Positions 31,235 to 42,624 of a stretch of DNA of 64,000 bases are shown here, piece by piece; the first letter of the stretch is position 1; each line of letters opens with the position of its first letter. The translations under genes were made by a program, and so were the position numbers. The notes beneath the pieces are model-generated. The model was not told the DNA's origin and searched no databases. It saw nothing but the letters and a program-made list of their open reading frames with translations. The DNA is from Cephalotus follicularis (lineage: Eukaryota; Streptophyta; Magnoliopsida; Oxalidales; Cephalotaceae), in NCBI GenBank assembly GCA_001972305.1, contig BDDD01001824.1, positions 1 through 64,000 of the forward strand, in the 5' to 3' direction.

Positions 31235-34200
31235 AACGAAATGGTTTAAATTAGTTATGTACTTACACATATGGTGCCTAGTCATATCAAAGGTTGGATG
31301 TCAAGGCTTGGGGCTATGAGAGTGACTCCCTTATTCCTTGTGACTAAACAGTTCAAAGTTAGAGGTTCACTTATATAGGGAATTAGTGAACTGGTTGGAC
31401 TTTCCACGTTATGCTTGCTCTCACGGGTTGGAGGGTGGAGTGTCTCATTACCGCTTGGGAGGAGCCCTAAATCTAATACGGGGTACATGCTGGGAGCATG
31501 TACACTGAACTTGACCCACTACGGGCCTAGCAGGTCATTGGCCGACTTGTTTGATCCCTAGACCTGAGTGGCTGCTCTACATTATGTAAAGACTGTCTGG
31601 CTTTGATTTTTTTCCCTACCTAGTTCTTTCGCGGGGCTGGAAAACAGGCGGCTTTTGGGTCTGACAGGGTTTATATGAATGTAAGCAAGTTTGCAACAAG
31701 GAATCGTCACACCAAATGTGAGGGTGATTGGCTCTATAGTATCTATATTCATTATGGACTTTGAAATACCTGGCCAGGTTCCCGCAAGCTAGAAACTAGT
31801 GTTTCTGGAAGATTTTGCGGATAGTCATAATGGAATTACAGAATTATAGATATCGGCAAAACTATGGTTGACATATATCCTTACCCTAGGCCACGATCGG
31901 AGCCGAGGATGATGAGGGATAAAGTACATGGTAACTGTCATTAGGACAAAGCACCAGATGTGTCAGAAATGAACTTAAAGTGTGGAAACTTAATCTGGGA
32001 TTAATTTCAACATATGGAATATGTCAGACATGATTTCATGGTCTTATAATAGTCTGGGACTATTTACGGTAATCGTATCTGTGCACGGGGTCGCTACGGT
32101 GATTTATCGACATTACCAACTTTATTCCAAACTTTGGGGTCCCACCTTACGGTAACATGTGATGTCTTGTGCGGTGGGTGGCATGGAGTGTGATAGGTAT
32201 CAACACATTAAGATGCCACTAATCCCCATTGTTGACACATGTCCACTATTACACATTAAAGGAAATTTGAGAAGCAATTTTGGTCACTTCTTTCTTCTCC
32301 TTTCAAACCGACCTCATCTCTCTATATTCTCTCATCTTCTTCTTCCACGGGTAGGCTCCATTAGAGAGAAATAAAATTCTGAGGAAGAAAGAAAAAGCTT
32401 CATCAAATTTCCTACACCACACCTTGATCTTTATAGGTGGAGTTTTGTTTTCTCTTTTAAGCTATCCTCTTCCTATCTTGATCCTAGATTAGGGCTGTGT
32501 TAAAGATAGGTTGGCTGAAACATTTGGAGGATTGTGGAGCAAGGAAGGAAGCTTCAAGACCACCTATTGTGCAATTGAACCCTAGGCGCTAGAAACCATA
32601 ATTTGGTGCTAAAATCACGAGTTCAATTGGAAGGCTTCAAGCTCACTGATTGTTGCTATTTTTGGAGGGCTTAGGAGCTTAAGGATTCAAGCTTGAAGTC
32701 TAAGATTGGAATCTTTAAGGAAGGAGTTGGGAAGCTAGGTATATACCCTAAACTTCCTTGTTGTGCAAGTCACGATTTTGCTAGGCAAACCCGTGATTTG
32801 CTTGGCATTTATCTTTGCTTGTTTGATTTGTATTTGTTCAATTGGGAATTGATTAGTGATCCTAGGAAGATTATGGACATTTATGGACTTAGAATTTAGG
32901 GTGTACCTTGCCTTGGAGCTTTCTTTGATTAAAATCAAAGTTGTATACCTAACGGGTCTAAGGCCTAAAATGGACATAAACTCTAAAACATGCTTTCAAA
33001 TGGTATCAAAGCCTCCTAATCAATCCCAAATTTTACTTTAATTTTAATTTCCAGTGGCTGTTTTGTATTGATTTAGTGGCTAAAATGTTGTATAATTCAA
33101 ACCCTTGGTTGTTTTAAAATTATACAATTGGACTGTGTGATTTGTGTTTTGGTTGGTTGGATTGGTGAACTAGTGTAATTAACTAACTAGTGGACTGTTT
33201 TTGGATCCAAGGACATGTACCGAATCTGTTTTGAATGAATGGGGCATGTAAATAGATTTTTTTACAGTTTAGGATCAAAAAAGGGATTAGGAGGTCAATG
33301 GACTAGGTTTATGGTGTTGGAAATATTTGTAGGAAAAACTGGGTGTGTATAGAATTTTCTGCGCAGTTTTTCTGCACAATTTTTAGCGAAATTTCTGCGC
33401 AGTTTTTATGCAGAAAATTTGCGCTGTTACCCATAATTTTGGTGTAGGAATTTTTGCATAGTTTGCACAGAATTTTCTGCACTGTTTCTGGCATTTTTCT
33501 ACACAAGTTTCTGCAGTTTTCTATAGTGATTTCTGAATTGCTTTGTGCAGTTTTTCTGCACTGTTTTAGTGCATATTTTTTGCACAGTTTGTGCAATTTT
33601 CTTGCATGGTTGGGATAGCCATACACTTGGTGTTTTGGATAGAAATTTCTAGCACCTATACATATAGTTCACCAGTACAATACAGTCAAGTCTTAAAGTA
33701 TAAAATGACACTTGGTTACTATTTTTTTGGACTACATTGATACTTTGAATTTAATTGTTAGTTACACCAAATAATTAAAAGTTTGGAAATAAAAATATAT
33801 TAAACCAAGCAAATGCTAGGTTTTAAATAATCTAATGGGAGTTATACTAAGTTTTTGAACACTTATTAAAATTGATTCAATTAGCCATTGAAGATTAAAA
33901 CTGGTTATGTTTATTTAAAGTTTATATTGGATATATACTTTGAATGCCTTATGCTTGATGGTAGGCTATGTGGTAAACCTAGTTTTTGCTATATTTTATG
34001 GATGTTTAATTTACTTTATTGCTTTTATAATTGGTTTGTAATAAGGTTGCCTACGTGCACCATAATTCCTTATCCTTTAAAATCCTCTCTTGTATAGGAT
34101 TCTCTTCTCCCTAAAATTTGTGTTCTCTTCTTTAATTCAAATGTATTCTATTTAAATCTATTTTTATTCAAAGTTTGTAATCAAATGACATTGAAAAGGA

Positions 34201-34479
34201 AGATCAAGGAAGTTACAAGACCAATTGAAAGCCATGAATGCATGGTGCATTGTGTAATAAAGCATAATTAAACAGTTCACCTAGGAGACCTAGTGATCAC
34301 ATTGGCTCGTATGAACCATTTATAGTTTTAGTCCCTAGCCTAGCCATTTTACTTTTATGTTGGACATAAGGTGTATAAGATGGATGGCCCAAATGCGTCA
34401 AGCATGCTAAGCCGTAATTAATTGGAATTGACTAATGAAACCAATGAATTAATTAATGGCTTGGCTAAGTTAAATATGT
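31235..34479 (+). repeat. family F copy 1, unclassified LTR-like sequence
   Basis: A non-coding repeat homologous, with much divergence, to 35270-35933 plus 57668-58747. Shared landmarks: GTTATGCTTGCTC (31410 and 35434), TAATACGGGGTAC or TAATTCGGGGTAC (31471 and 35499), CAACAAGGAATCGTCAC or -GTGAC (31695 and 35793), ATAGTCTGGGACTATT or ATAGTCTCTGACTATT (about 32048 and 57868), TATAGGTGGAG (32433 and 58730). At about 32290-32400 a CT-rich stretch resembles an LTR transcription start and leader, with a donor-like AGGTATATA near 32738. Orientation and full length are uncertain and no coding part was found. Copy A and the Sirevirus-like element abut or interrupt it. Confidence 0.55.
33349..33605. 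repeat. TTTCTGCGCAG-type short palindrome cluster in family F
   Basis: CTGCGCAG or CTGCACAG-like palindromes recur, for example at 33359, 33372 and 33394 and onward to about 33600, each beside a T run. About ten copies are seen. Spacing is less regular than in the other arrays. The cluster lies after the leader and donor-like site of F copy 1, the same relative place as the second cluster in the Tekay LTRs. Confidence 0.7.
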
Positions 34480-35933
34480 GACACCCCAATTCCTCAAAAT
34501 CTCATATAATAAATCATAACGTCAAGGACACGAGTTAGTGACCCGACGTGGCCTTCCATGGTTCTCGTTGAGTGGCATTAGAAGATTGTGGGCGATCATG
34601 CCAAAGCTGAGGCATGCGATTTGTCAGATGCCATGTCAATGTCAGTGTTGCGCACTGCAAGGAGATCGCAATGTTTTGGCACTTGGTTATGCAAACGCGT
34701 GGGTGTCAAAATGTGGGGATTTCTTTGAGGATTATGGGTATAGAATTATGTTGGCTCTAATGATTTGTCGATCCAAAGCCGAGGCCATACATAGTTGCTA
34801 GGCCGAATCTATGATTGGATCTTACACAATGAGGGTAGGACCCTGGGCAGTGTAAATTAGCTAGCAAGCATATCCATCTTGTGTATTATGGTTTTTCATG
34901 GCGAAGTTGAGGCCATAATATGCTGAGTTGGATTCCAATCCCCACGAGGGGTTGGATCCCCCGAATTCCACAGAAGGGTAAGGAATACGATTAGAATAGT
35001 GGGAGGAACCATAAGTACTAAAGACCAGGTGTTATGGTAGTAACATAAAAATTGGAATATTTGTTAACTCTTTCTATTATTTCCTTTCGGTTGAGTATGT
35101 TAGGTGGGAGTGTCACTGCATGCCACGAAGTGGTGCCTACATGCTTATATATATACACTCTTGATTTAATACAGTCTTAATTTCATTCATGTTTCTTGTG
35201 CAAATTACATTCCACAATGGCATCTTGCTATATGTACATCCCTGACCATGACTACGGATCAGTTAATCGCTATGTTAACTTAATACACATATAGTTCCAT
35301 GTCGATAAATGGTTAGATCTCATGCCGGAGAGGTTATGAGAATGAGGTCTTTACTCCCTTCTGAAAAAACGTTCCAAGTCATAGGTTCTCTTTCAGAGGG
35401 TAATTGATGAATCGGACAGACTTGTCGTGTTATGCTTGCTCCCAGTTGTTAGTGGAGGATGGACTCTCTCATTGCCATTTGGGTTTACCCTAAAGCTAAT
35501 TCGGGGTACGTGCTAGAGGAGCATGACACTGAACAGACCCACCATAGGAAACCTATCTTGGATAGTCATTACCTTTGTCGATAGGATTCCTATTGTCTCG
35601 GTAGTGTATAGTCATAGGTGACTAGTAAGCCATACGTGACCTGCGTTGTATCCTCATACCTGAGCATTTGGCATGCGTTTTGTAGTAACCGCTTGGCTTT
35701 GATTTCTGCTTTCCCCAGCTCTTTGATATGAATTTGCAAAAGGGTTGTCTTTGGGCCTTGTGGGAGCTGCATTGAGATGCATGGGTGATTACGCAACAAG
35801 GAATCGTGACACTTGTATTGAGGGTGACCGGCTCTATAAGATATTTTTTCCGTTTTAGACTTAAAGACCTGACCAGGCAGAGGCAGACTGGAAATGTGCG
35901 TGTTTCCCGTTAAGGTCTGCCTCTAGTCTCAGT
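34480..35933 (+). repeat. family F copy 2, left part
   Basis: Begins near TGTGACACCCC at about 34478, a plausible LTR-type start. It is homologous to F copy 1 from about 35197 (see that entry) and is cut at 35933 by copy D. The stretch 34480-35190 has no recognised feature beyond one chance ORF. It continues at 57668. Confidence 0.5.
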
Positions 35934-36103
35934 GCATATGTAATGACTGCAATTTCAATTCGATGTATATTGTATAATTCATGAATAAATATGCATTGAT
36001 ATATGGGAATTACGCTAATTGTTCTTTGATTAGCTAATTGTTGTTGCTTGTTAAAAGCCAAATTGAAGTATTGAGATGTAATGAAATAAGGCGCTTGTGC
36101 GTC

Positions 36104-36301
36104 AACGCCATAAAATGACGTCGACGCCAAGTAACACTGAAACGTGCTTAAGGCATATTGCCTTAAGGCATTGACACCATACGAGGACATTGATGTCCAT
36201 CGATGGTGAACTAAAGGGGATAGGCGTTAACGTGATTCGGGGAAGCTTGTTAACGCCAAGGCATGAAGTCAACGCATTGACGCCCAATGTTGACGTCGAC
36301 G
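36104..36301 (+). repeat. GACGTCGACG-type cluster, copy D 5' LTR
   Basis: Cores CAACG, CGACG, TGACA or TGATG occur at 36104, 36122, 36172, 36191, 36228, 36251, 36270, 36278 and 36297, often 18-23 bp apart. A second cluster follows the donor-like site at about 36905-37037 and resumes beyond the Athila insert at about 49159-49350. The 3' LTR has the same at about 55395-55560 and 56110-56510. Confidence 0.75.
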
Positions 36302-37037
36302 CTAAGACTGTCGGCATGGTAAGTTAAAATACTAACAAAAGAGGCATGAAGGATAAAGGAAGTGACACTTCTCACTTCCCCATGCTCTACATTGGTAGAT
36401 AGAAAGAGAGAAGTGATTGATGGAGGTCATGTCGACTTGCCATGCCTGCCATGCTGATAGGAAGGAGAGAGAGAGGTGAAGACTCCATTAAAACTCCTCT
36501 CATCTTCTCCCAACCTCATACCAGTGAAAGAAGGAGAGAGTGGGAGAGATGTTGCTCCTCCAATGTTGAGCCGGGAGAAGGAGCTTGAAGACCGGAGCTG
36601 AGAACCTAGACTTGGTGTGATCGAACCGGAACTTGAACCTTGGAGAAGCTGAGGATCGGATTAAAGCTTAAAGGGGTGGACCTTCGATTCCTAACTTGGA
36701 ATCAAAGGTAGGAACTTTGACATGTTTTTGAATATATAACATGCATATTGTGTAAGATGGTTAATGTATGCTTGCGTTGGATTGTTGGATTCATGCTTGC
36801 TTGGGTTGAATGCATGATCTGTGTGATTGTTGCTGAGAATAATGCATGAACCCAGTATTCACTTTAATGCCTAGATGTTACACATTAACTTGTTGGCGTT
36901 TGATTCTTGTCGATGTCATGTTCGATAACGTTGACGCCTAAAGTCACTGTCTGAGCAGACGTTGACACCATGCGTACATAGTGACGTGTAAGGTTTCTAC
37001 CTACTGCATCGACGCTAAGTAAAGTGTTAACGCGTAA

Positions 37038-37290
37038 TGTTCACGTATTTAGAATGTTTTAAAATTTATAGCCGCAAGTGCACGGATCATGTAGTAACGG
37101 GTCGAACGCAGGGAAACGATAAACTACTTATAATATATCCAACCTAGGCGAAGTATACCAAGTTTTGAGATAAACTATCAAACTAATGAATAGAAGCTAC
37201 AAAAATATATAATTAAAAAGCGGTTTTAGGGTATAGAAACTCACCGTAGATTGTATTGAACAATTCCATTTAATTGAACGATCATACCTT
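37038..37290 (-). repeat. partial 3' LTR of the Athila element
   Basis: Nearly identical to 47844-48095, from TGTTCACGTATTTAG to the GAACGATCATACC stretch. It is the terminal part of the LTR on the minus strand. The remainder, to 37394, is non-coding. Confidence 0.85.
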
Positions 37291-37394
37291 GATAATCATA
37301 AACAAACTAAAGAAAAGAAAAATGCATGATCACACAAATATAAGAAACAATGCAATAAAATAAAGAACAAAGGGGTCGGGTATACCGAATATTA

Positions 37395-40300
37395 TCATGG
37401 GGGCTCATAAAGAGGCTCATGCAAGTCCATGGCCTCTTTCATTGGTGCAGCTAGCATCTCTAAAAATTTCTTCAATCGTTTCCCATTTACCTTGAACACA
37501 TCTTCAATACCTGGCTTACATATCTCAAAAACACCATGTGAGAAAACATTTTTAACAATATAAGGACCATCCCATCTAGACCTCAATTTTCCAGGAAACA
37601 AATGTAAACGTGAATTATATAAAAGAACCTTGTCTCCTACTTCAAAATTTTTCCGCAAAATCTGCGCATCATGAAAAGCCTTGGTCTTTTCTTTGGAAAT
37701 CTTTGCATTGTCATACGCGTCATTTCGAATTTCTTCTAACTCAGATAATTGAAGTGCATGATGACTACCCGCTATGGAACGATCAAAATTAAATTGCTTA
37801 ATAGCCCAAAATGCTCGATGTTCTAACTCCACCGGAAGATGACAAGCTTTACCATACACAAGACGGTAGGGAGATTGACCAAGGTCAGTTTTGAAAGCGG
37901 TTCGATAAGCCCATAAAGAATCCATATGTCGTTTGGACCAATCCTTCCTATTGGGGTTGACTGTTTTTTTGAGAATTTGCTTGATTTACCAATTAGATAC
38001 CTCAACTTGCCCACTCGTTTGGGGATGATATGGTATGGTGAGCTTGTGAGTGATCCCATACCTTTTCATAAGGGCTTCAAACAAACGATTGCAAAAATGA
38101 GTACCTCTATCACTGATAATGGCACCCGGAGCGCCAAAACGAGAAAAAATATGTCCCTTGAGAAATTTAACAACGACAGAGTTGTCATTGGTTCGACAAG
38201 GAATTGTCTCAATCCACTTTGAAACATAGTCAACAGCTAAAAGGATATAGAAGTTCCCAAATGAATTAGGAAACAGACCCATAAAATAAATACCCCAAAC
38301 ATCAAAGATCTCAACTGTCAAAATCGGTGTCAACGGTATCATATTTTGTTTCATCACACGGCCTAAAGCTTGACACGAAGCACAAGCCTTACAGTACTGA
38401 AATGCATCTTTAAAAATAGTCGGCCAATAAAAACCACATTGTAAAACCTTAGCCGTTGTCTTGGTCGGGCCGAAATGACCACCACATACTTGATCATGAC
38501 AAAAAGATAAAACTGAGCGATGCTCATGATTATGAATACATTGTCGAAAAATTAAATCCGTACATGCTTTGAAAAGATAAGGATCATCCCAATAAAAATA
38601 TTTTTCTTGCGATAGAAACGTATGCTTAACTTGAGCGGACCAGTCTAAGGGTACACTTCCCGTAACAAGATAATTCACTATGTCCGCATACCATGGCTCG
38701 CTCTCAACGCGCATAATTTGCTCATCAGGAAAACTCTCATTAATCAGACCATGGACGTCGGGCGTATTTGAAAGTCTACCAAATTCTCAGTTCCTTTCTT
38801 GTCTCGAATTTCAACGTCAAACTCATGAAGGAGTAGAACCCACCGGATAAAATGTGCTTTTGCATCCTTTTTACTCATGAGATGCCGAATCGCAGCATGA
38901 TCAGTATAAACGATGACATGTGATCCTAAAAGATATGAACGAAATTTCTCAAGTGCAAAAACCACAGCTAAGAATTCCTTCTCAATGGTCGTGTAATTCA
39001 ATTGCGCTTCAGAAAGGGTCCTACTTGCATAATAAATGACGTGAGGTAGTTTATTCATTCTTTGACCGAGAATAGCTCCAATGGCACTATCGGAAGCGTC
39101 GCACATGATCTCAAAAGGCTCAGTCCAAATTGGTGTCTGAATGATAGGAGTGGAAGTGAGCTCCTTCTTTAAGCGGTTAAATGCTTCAAGGCACTCATCA
39201 GAGAAAACAAAGTCTTGATCTTTCGCTAATAGCGAAGTCAAGGGGCGTGCTACCTTGCTAAAATCCTTGATGAACCTTCGATAAAAACCAGCATGTCCGA
39301 GGAATGCTCGGATATCATTCACATTACGAGGTGGAGGCAAATGCTTGATGACTTCAATTTTTTCTTTATCTACTTGAATTCCTTCTTTGACACTACATGT
39401 CCAAGAACGATCCCCTTCTTCACCATGAAATTGCATTTTTCCCAAATAAGCACCAAATTCTTTTCTCGGCTCCTTTCGAGTACTAATTTTAGGTGATGAA
39501 GGCATTGAGAAAATGAGGAACCATGCACAGAAAAGTCATCCATAAATACTTCAAGAAAGTCTTCCACCATGTCAGAGAAAATACTCATCATGCACCTTTG
39601 GAAGGTAGCGGGAGCATTGCAAAGGCCAAACGGCATGCGTCGGTAAGCAAATGTTTCGAAAGGGCATGTGAATGTGGTCTTCTCTAGATCTTGCGGAGCG
39701 ATGGGAATTTGATTTTATCCAGAGTACCCATCGAGAAAACAATAATACTCATGACCAGCCAACCTATCTAGCATTTGATCAATAAACGGTAGTGGAAAAT
39801 GATCCTTCCAGGTTGCTGTATTCAACTTTCGGTAGTCAATGCACACCCGCCATCCAGTTTTGATTTTTGTAGGAAGTAAATCATCGGTGGAGGATTGAAC
39901 TACCGTTACTCCGGATTTCTTTGGGACAACGTGGACTAGACTCACCCATTGACTATCCGAAATGGGATAAATGATCCCATTGTCCAGCCACTTCAAGATT
40001 TCTTTTTGTATGGCCTCCTTCATCAAGGGATTTGCTCTTCGCTGAGGTTCTCTAGAAGGTTTGGATTCTTCTATGAGATTTATGCGATGCTCGTAAATGG
40101 AAGGGCTAATTCCTTTGATGTCAGCCATCGTCCAACCAATTGCCTCTTTATTTTCTTTGAGTAGGTGAATAACCTCCTCTTCTTGACTTGGAGTAAGATC
40201 AGATGAAATGATAACAGGAAGAGTTTGGTTATCACCTAGAAACGAGTATTTCAATGTAGAGGGCAATTCTTTGAGTTCAAGTTTTGGAGGCTCCTCAATG

Positions 40301-41164
40301 GATGGTTTAGGTAAGGATGTGGACAAGGGGCCCACTGGCTCTAATGGTTGCATACTAAACGCATCAATGAAATCGCCTCCATCGACATCCTCTAAATCCC
40401 TCATGCAATCATTAAAATTTCCATCAAAATCAATGTCGAAGTGTGTATCAATATAATCGGGAAATGCATGGATTGCGTTCAAATCATCAAAATCGGCGGA
40501 ATGCTTACCCAATCGAAAAATATTAAAATCCACAGACGTATTTCCAAAGCTTAATTTCATTAGACCATTTCGACAATTGATTAGCGCATTACTTGTTGCA
40601 AGGAAAGGTCTACCAAGGATAAACGGAATTTGATCATTTAGGTTCGCAACATGCTGGGTGTCTAAGACGATGAACTTGACAGGAAAGAAAAACTCTCTAA
40701 CCTTTATCAACACATCCTCGATTTTCCCTCACGGCACCTTCACAGACCTATCCGCTAATTGCAAAGTCATTGTCGTTGGTCTTAACTCTCCTAGTCCAAG
40801 TTTCTCATAAACCGATGATGGCAACAAAATCACACTTGCTCCTAAATCGAGCAAGGCGTGCTCAATTTTTGTGTTGCCAATCACGCAAGAGATTGTCAGG
40901 CAGCCAGGGTCTTTGTGCTTTTGCATCGTGGGTTGCGAAAATAGTACACTAATGTTGGCTGCCAAGAAAGCCTTTTTCGGGGTCTGAAGGATCCTCTTTT
41001 TAGTGCATAAGTCTTTAAGGACTTTTGCGTAAGAGGGCATCTGTTCAATGGCTTCAAGCAATGGAATATTGATTTGGACTTGCTTAAATGTTTCAATGAC
41101 CTTTTCCATTGTTGGGGCTTTCTTGCTTTGCAATCTTTTCGGAAAGGGAGCTGGTGGGTCAAAT
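37395..41164 (-). pseudogene. protease-pol remnant of Athila
   Basis: Minus-strand order: end of gag and aspartic protease (about 41130-40730; DLGASVILLPSSVYEKLGLGE, PF-type Athila protease with DLGA in place of the usual DTGA/DSGA), a linker, reverse transcriptase (about 40000-39370; [36 protein letters not shown]), RNase H (about 39130-38770; [11 protein letters not shown]), integrase zinc domain (about 38480-38370; CASCQALG), integrase core (about 38340-38000; IISDRGTHFCN) and integrase C-terminus (37925-37395; [16 protein letters not shown], typical of the Athila lineage). Fossil. Confidence 0.9.
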
Positions 41165-41169
41165 GAACG

Positions 41170-42462
41170 TGTTTAGCATAAAAATGTGTGGTTTTTAATG
41201 AGTTATTTGTTATATTTTATGCTTGGAATAGGCTACTGTGGTTGTGTTTGTTTGATTTTCAGGTATTATGTCAACTATTGCTGAATAAGAGAAAAGTGAG
41301 ATAAAATGCTACTTTTTGAGTTAAAGTGGTTTAAAGTTAAAGATCGGTTAATGAGTGCAGCCACTTAAGTGAGAGAAGTCAAAATTTAAGGCTCGGAAGA
41401 TATTAAATATTGGGCTCATTTTGTTCATTAAATTATTTGGAGCACTTTTTGTTCTTGGGTTGAGTCATTCTGAAGATCCGATGAAGAGATATTGCAAGAA
41501 AACAAAGGTTGAAACACATGGAGCCCATCTTTGCATCAGCATGACATCAGTATCAACAATTCACCAAAATTGTGAAGCAATTTACGCATGCATTCTTCAA
41601 ATTAGTGCCCAGCAACCAATCAGCATTCTCCATACATGTAGCCAGCATCTCCATGCGCATCAAGACTCAAATTGTCATGCCGGCTGCACAAGGAATTAAA
41701 AGCATGCAGGCTCCACGTGTTGTCGCCAGAGTCTTCAGTCCAAGTGAATCAGCCCATGCGCAGCGTCCATTCCATGCATGCATGCATCTTCGAACCCATC
41801 AAGCCGCATTGTCCAAAGCCAAAACGCCAAGTAGCCCATAAACCATATATCAGTGAGTCCATGTAACATGCAGGTCATGATGTGCCAATCAGTCCATTTC
41901 CACATCCGCCGCAGAAGATAAATGAAAAAAAATTAATTGCCGGTTTTTATTAATTTGATTATGGACAATTGTTTTATTTCATGCATTGCTTTAGCATTTC
42001 TTGATTCGACTGTGTGTATATATATAAGGCATAGTGCACACGAAATCAAGTAGCGGCAGAACACACAGTAGCAGCCACCGTCTCCTTCTTCTTTTTCTTA
42101 CAATTTTTAATTTAGTTTTTTTTAAATGTTTTGTAGCTAGTTTCCTAAGATTTTTGGGTTAGAACAAAACCTAGATTGTTATTGTTTCAATTCCATCAAT
42201 AAAAATCCTTGAATATTTTATTTGTTCTTCAATTTTCCTGCCTTCACACACACTTTGTCTGTCTGATTAAAATCCACAAACATCTTGTCGGTGAAGCTGA
42301 AAGTTGGTGAATAAATGGTTTTTGACGCGATCAATGGAGTCTACTCATACGGCTTGTCACGCCGAACACACTCCGTATAGACCTAGCATGACTACTCATA
42401 CTGTTTGTCTGATTAAAATCCACACTCCACACTCCGTATAGACCTAGCATGACTACTCATAC
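41170..42462 (+). repeat. LTR start and middle of the Athila derivative
   Basis: The first 80 bases match the 5' end (minus strand) of the LTR at 49136, and 42160-42460 match its later part, including a repeated unit with CCGTATAGACCTAGCATG. The middle, about 41260-42120, is different from the other Athila LTR and has no palindrome array. It includes stretches rich in 'catgcatgcat' and 'cagcatctcc' words. Confidence 0.8.
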
Positions 42463-42624
42463 CTAACAATTCTAACTTAGTTTAAATAGGAATCATCATA
42501 ACCTTTAACAATCTCTAACATCATTGCATAATCTTTAACAAATTCTAACTTAGATAAATTAGGTTCCCTGGCTTGACCTTCTGTTCGCTGCTTTAGTTTA
42601 GGTTCTCTGGCCTAGTCTTAGTTT

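Noticed and set aside
31235-34479. Possible host gene with a leader and intron near 32290-32760
   Set aside because: The CT-rich leader and donor-like site are shared with the repeat copy at 57668-58747 and no protein-coding exon follows. A repeat explains it better.
34538-34801. An 87-residue ORF in family F with several cysteines
   Set aside because: No known domain, no homologous frame in the related copy, and a composition typical of chance ORFs.
41572-41866. Overlapping ORFs of about 90 residues
   Set aside because: They lie in the LTR middle of the Athila derivative, in sequence built of short repeated words, without domain similarity.
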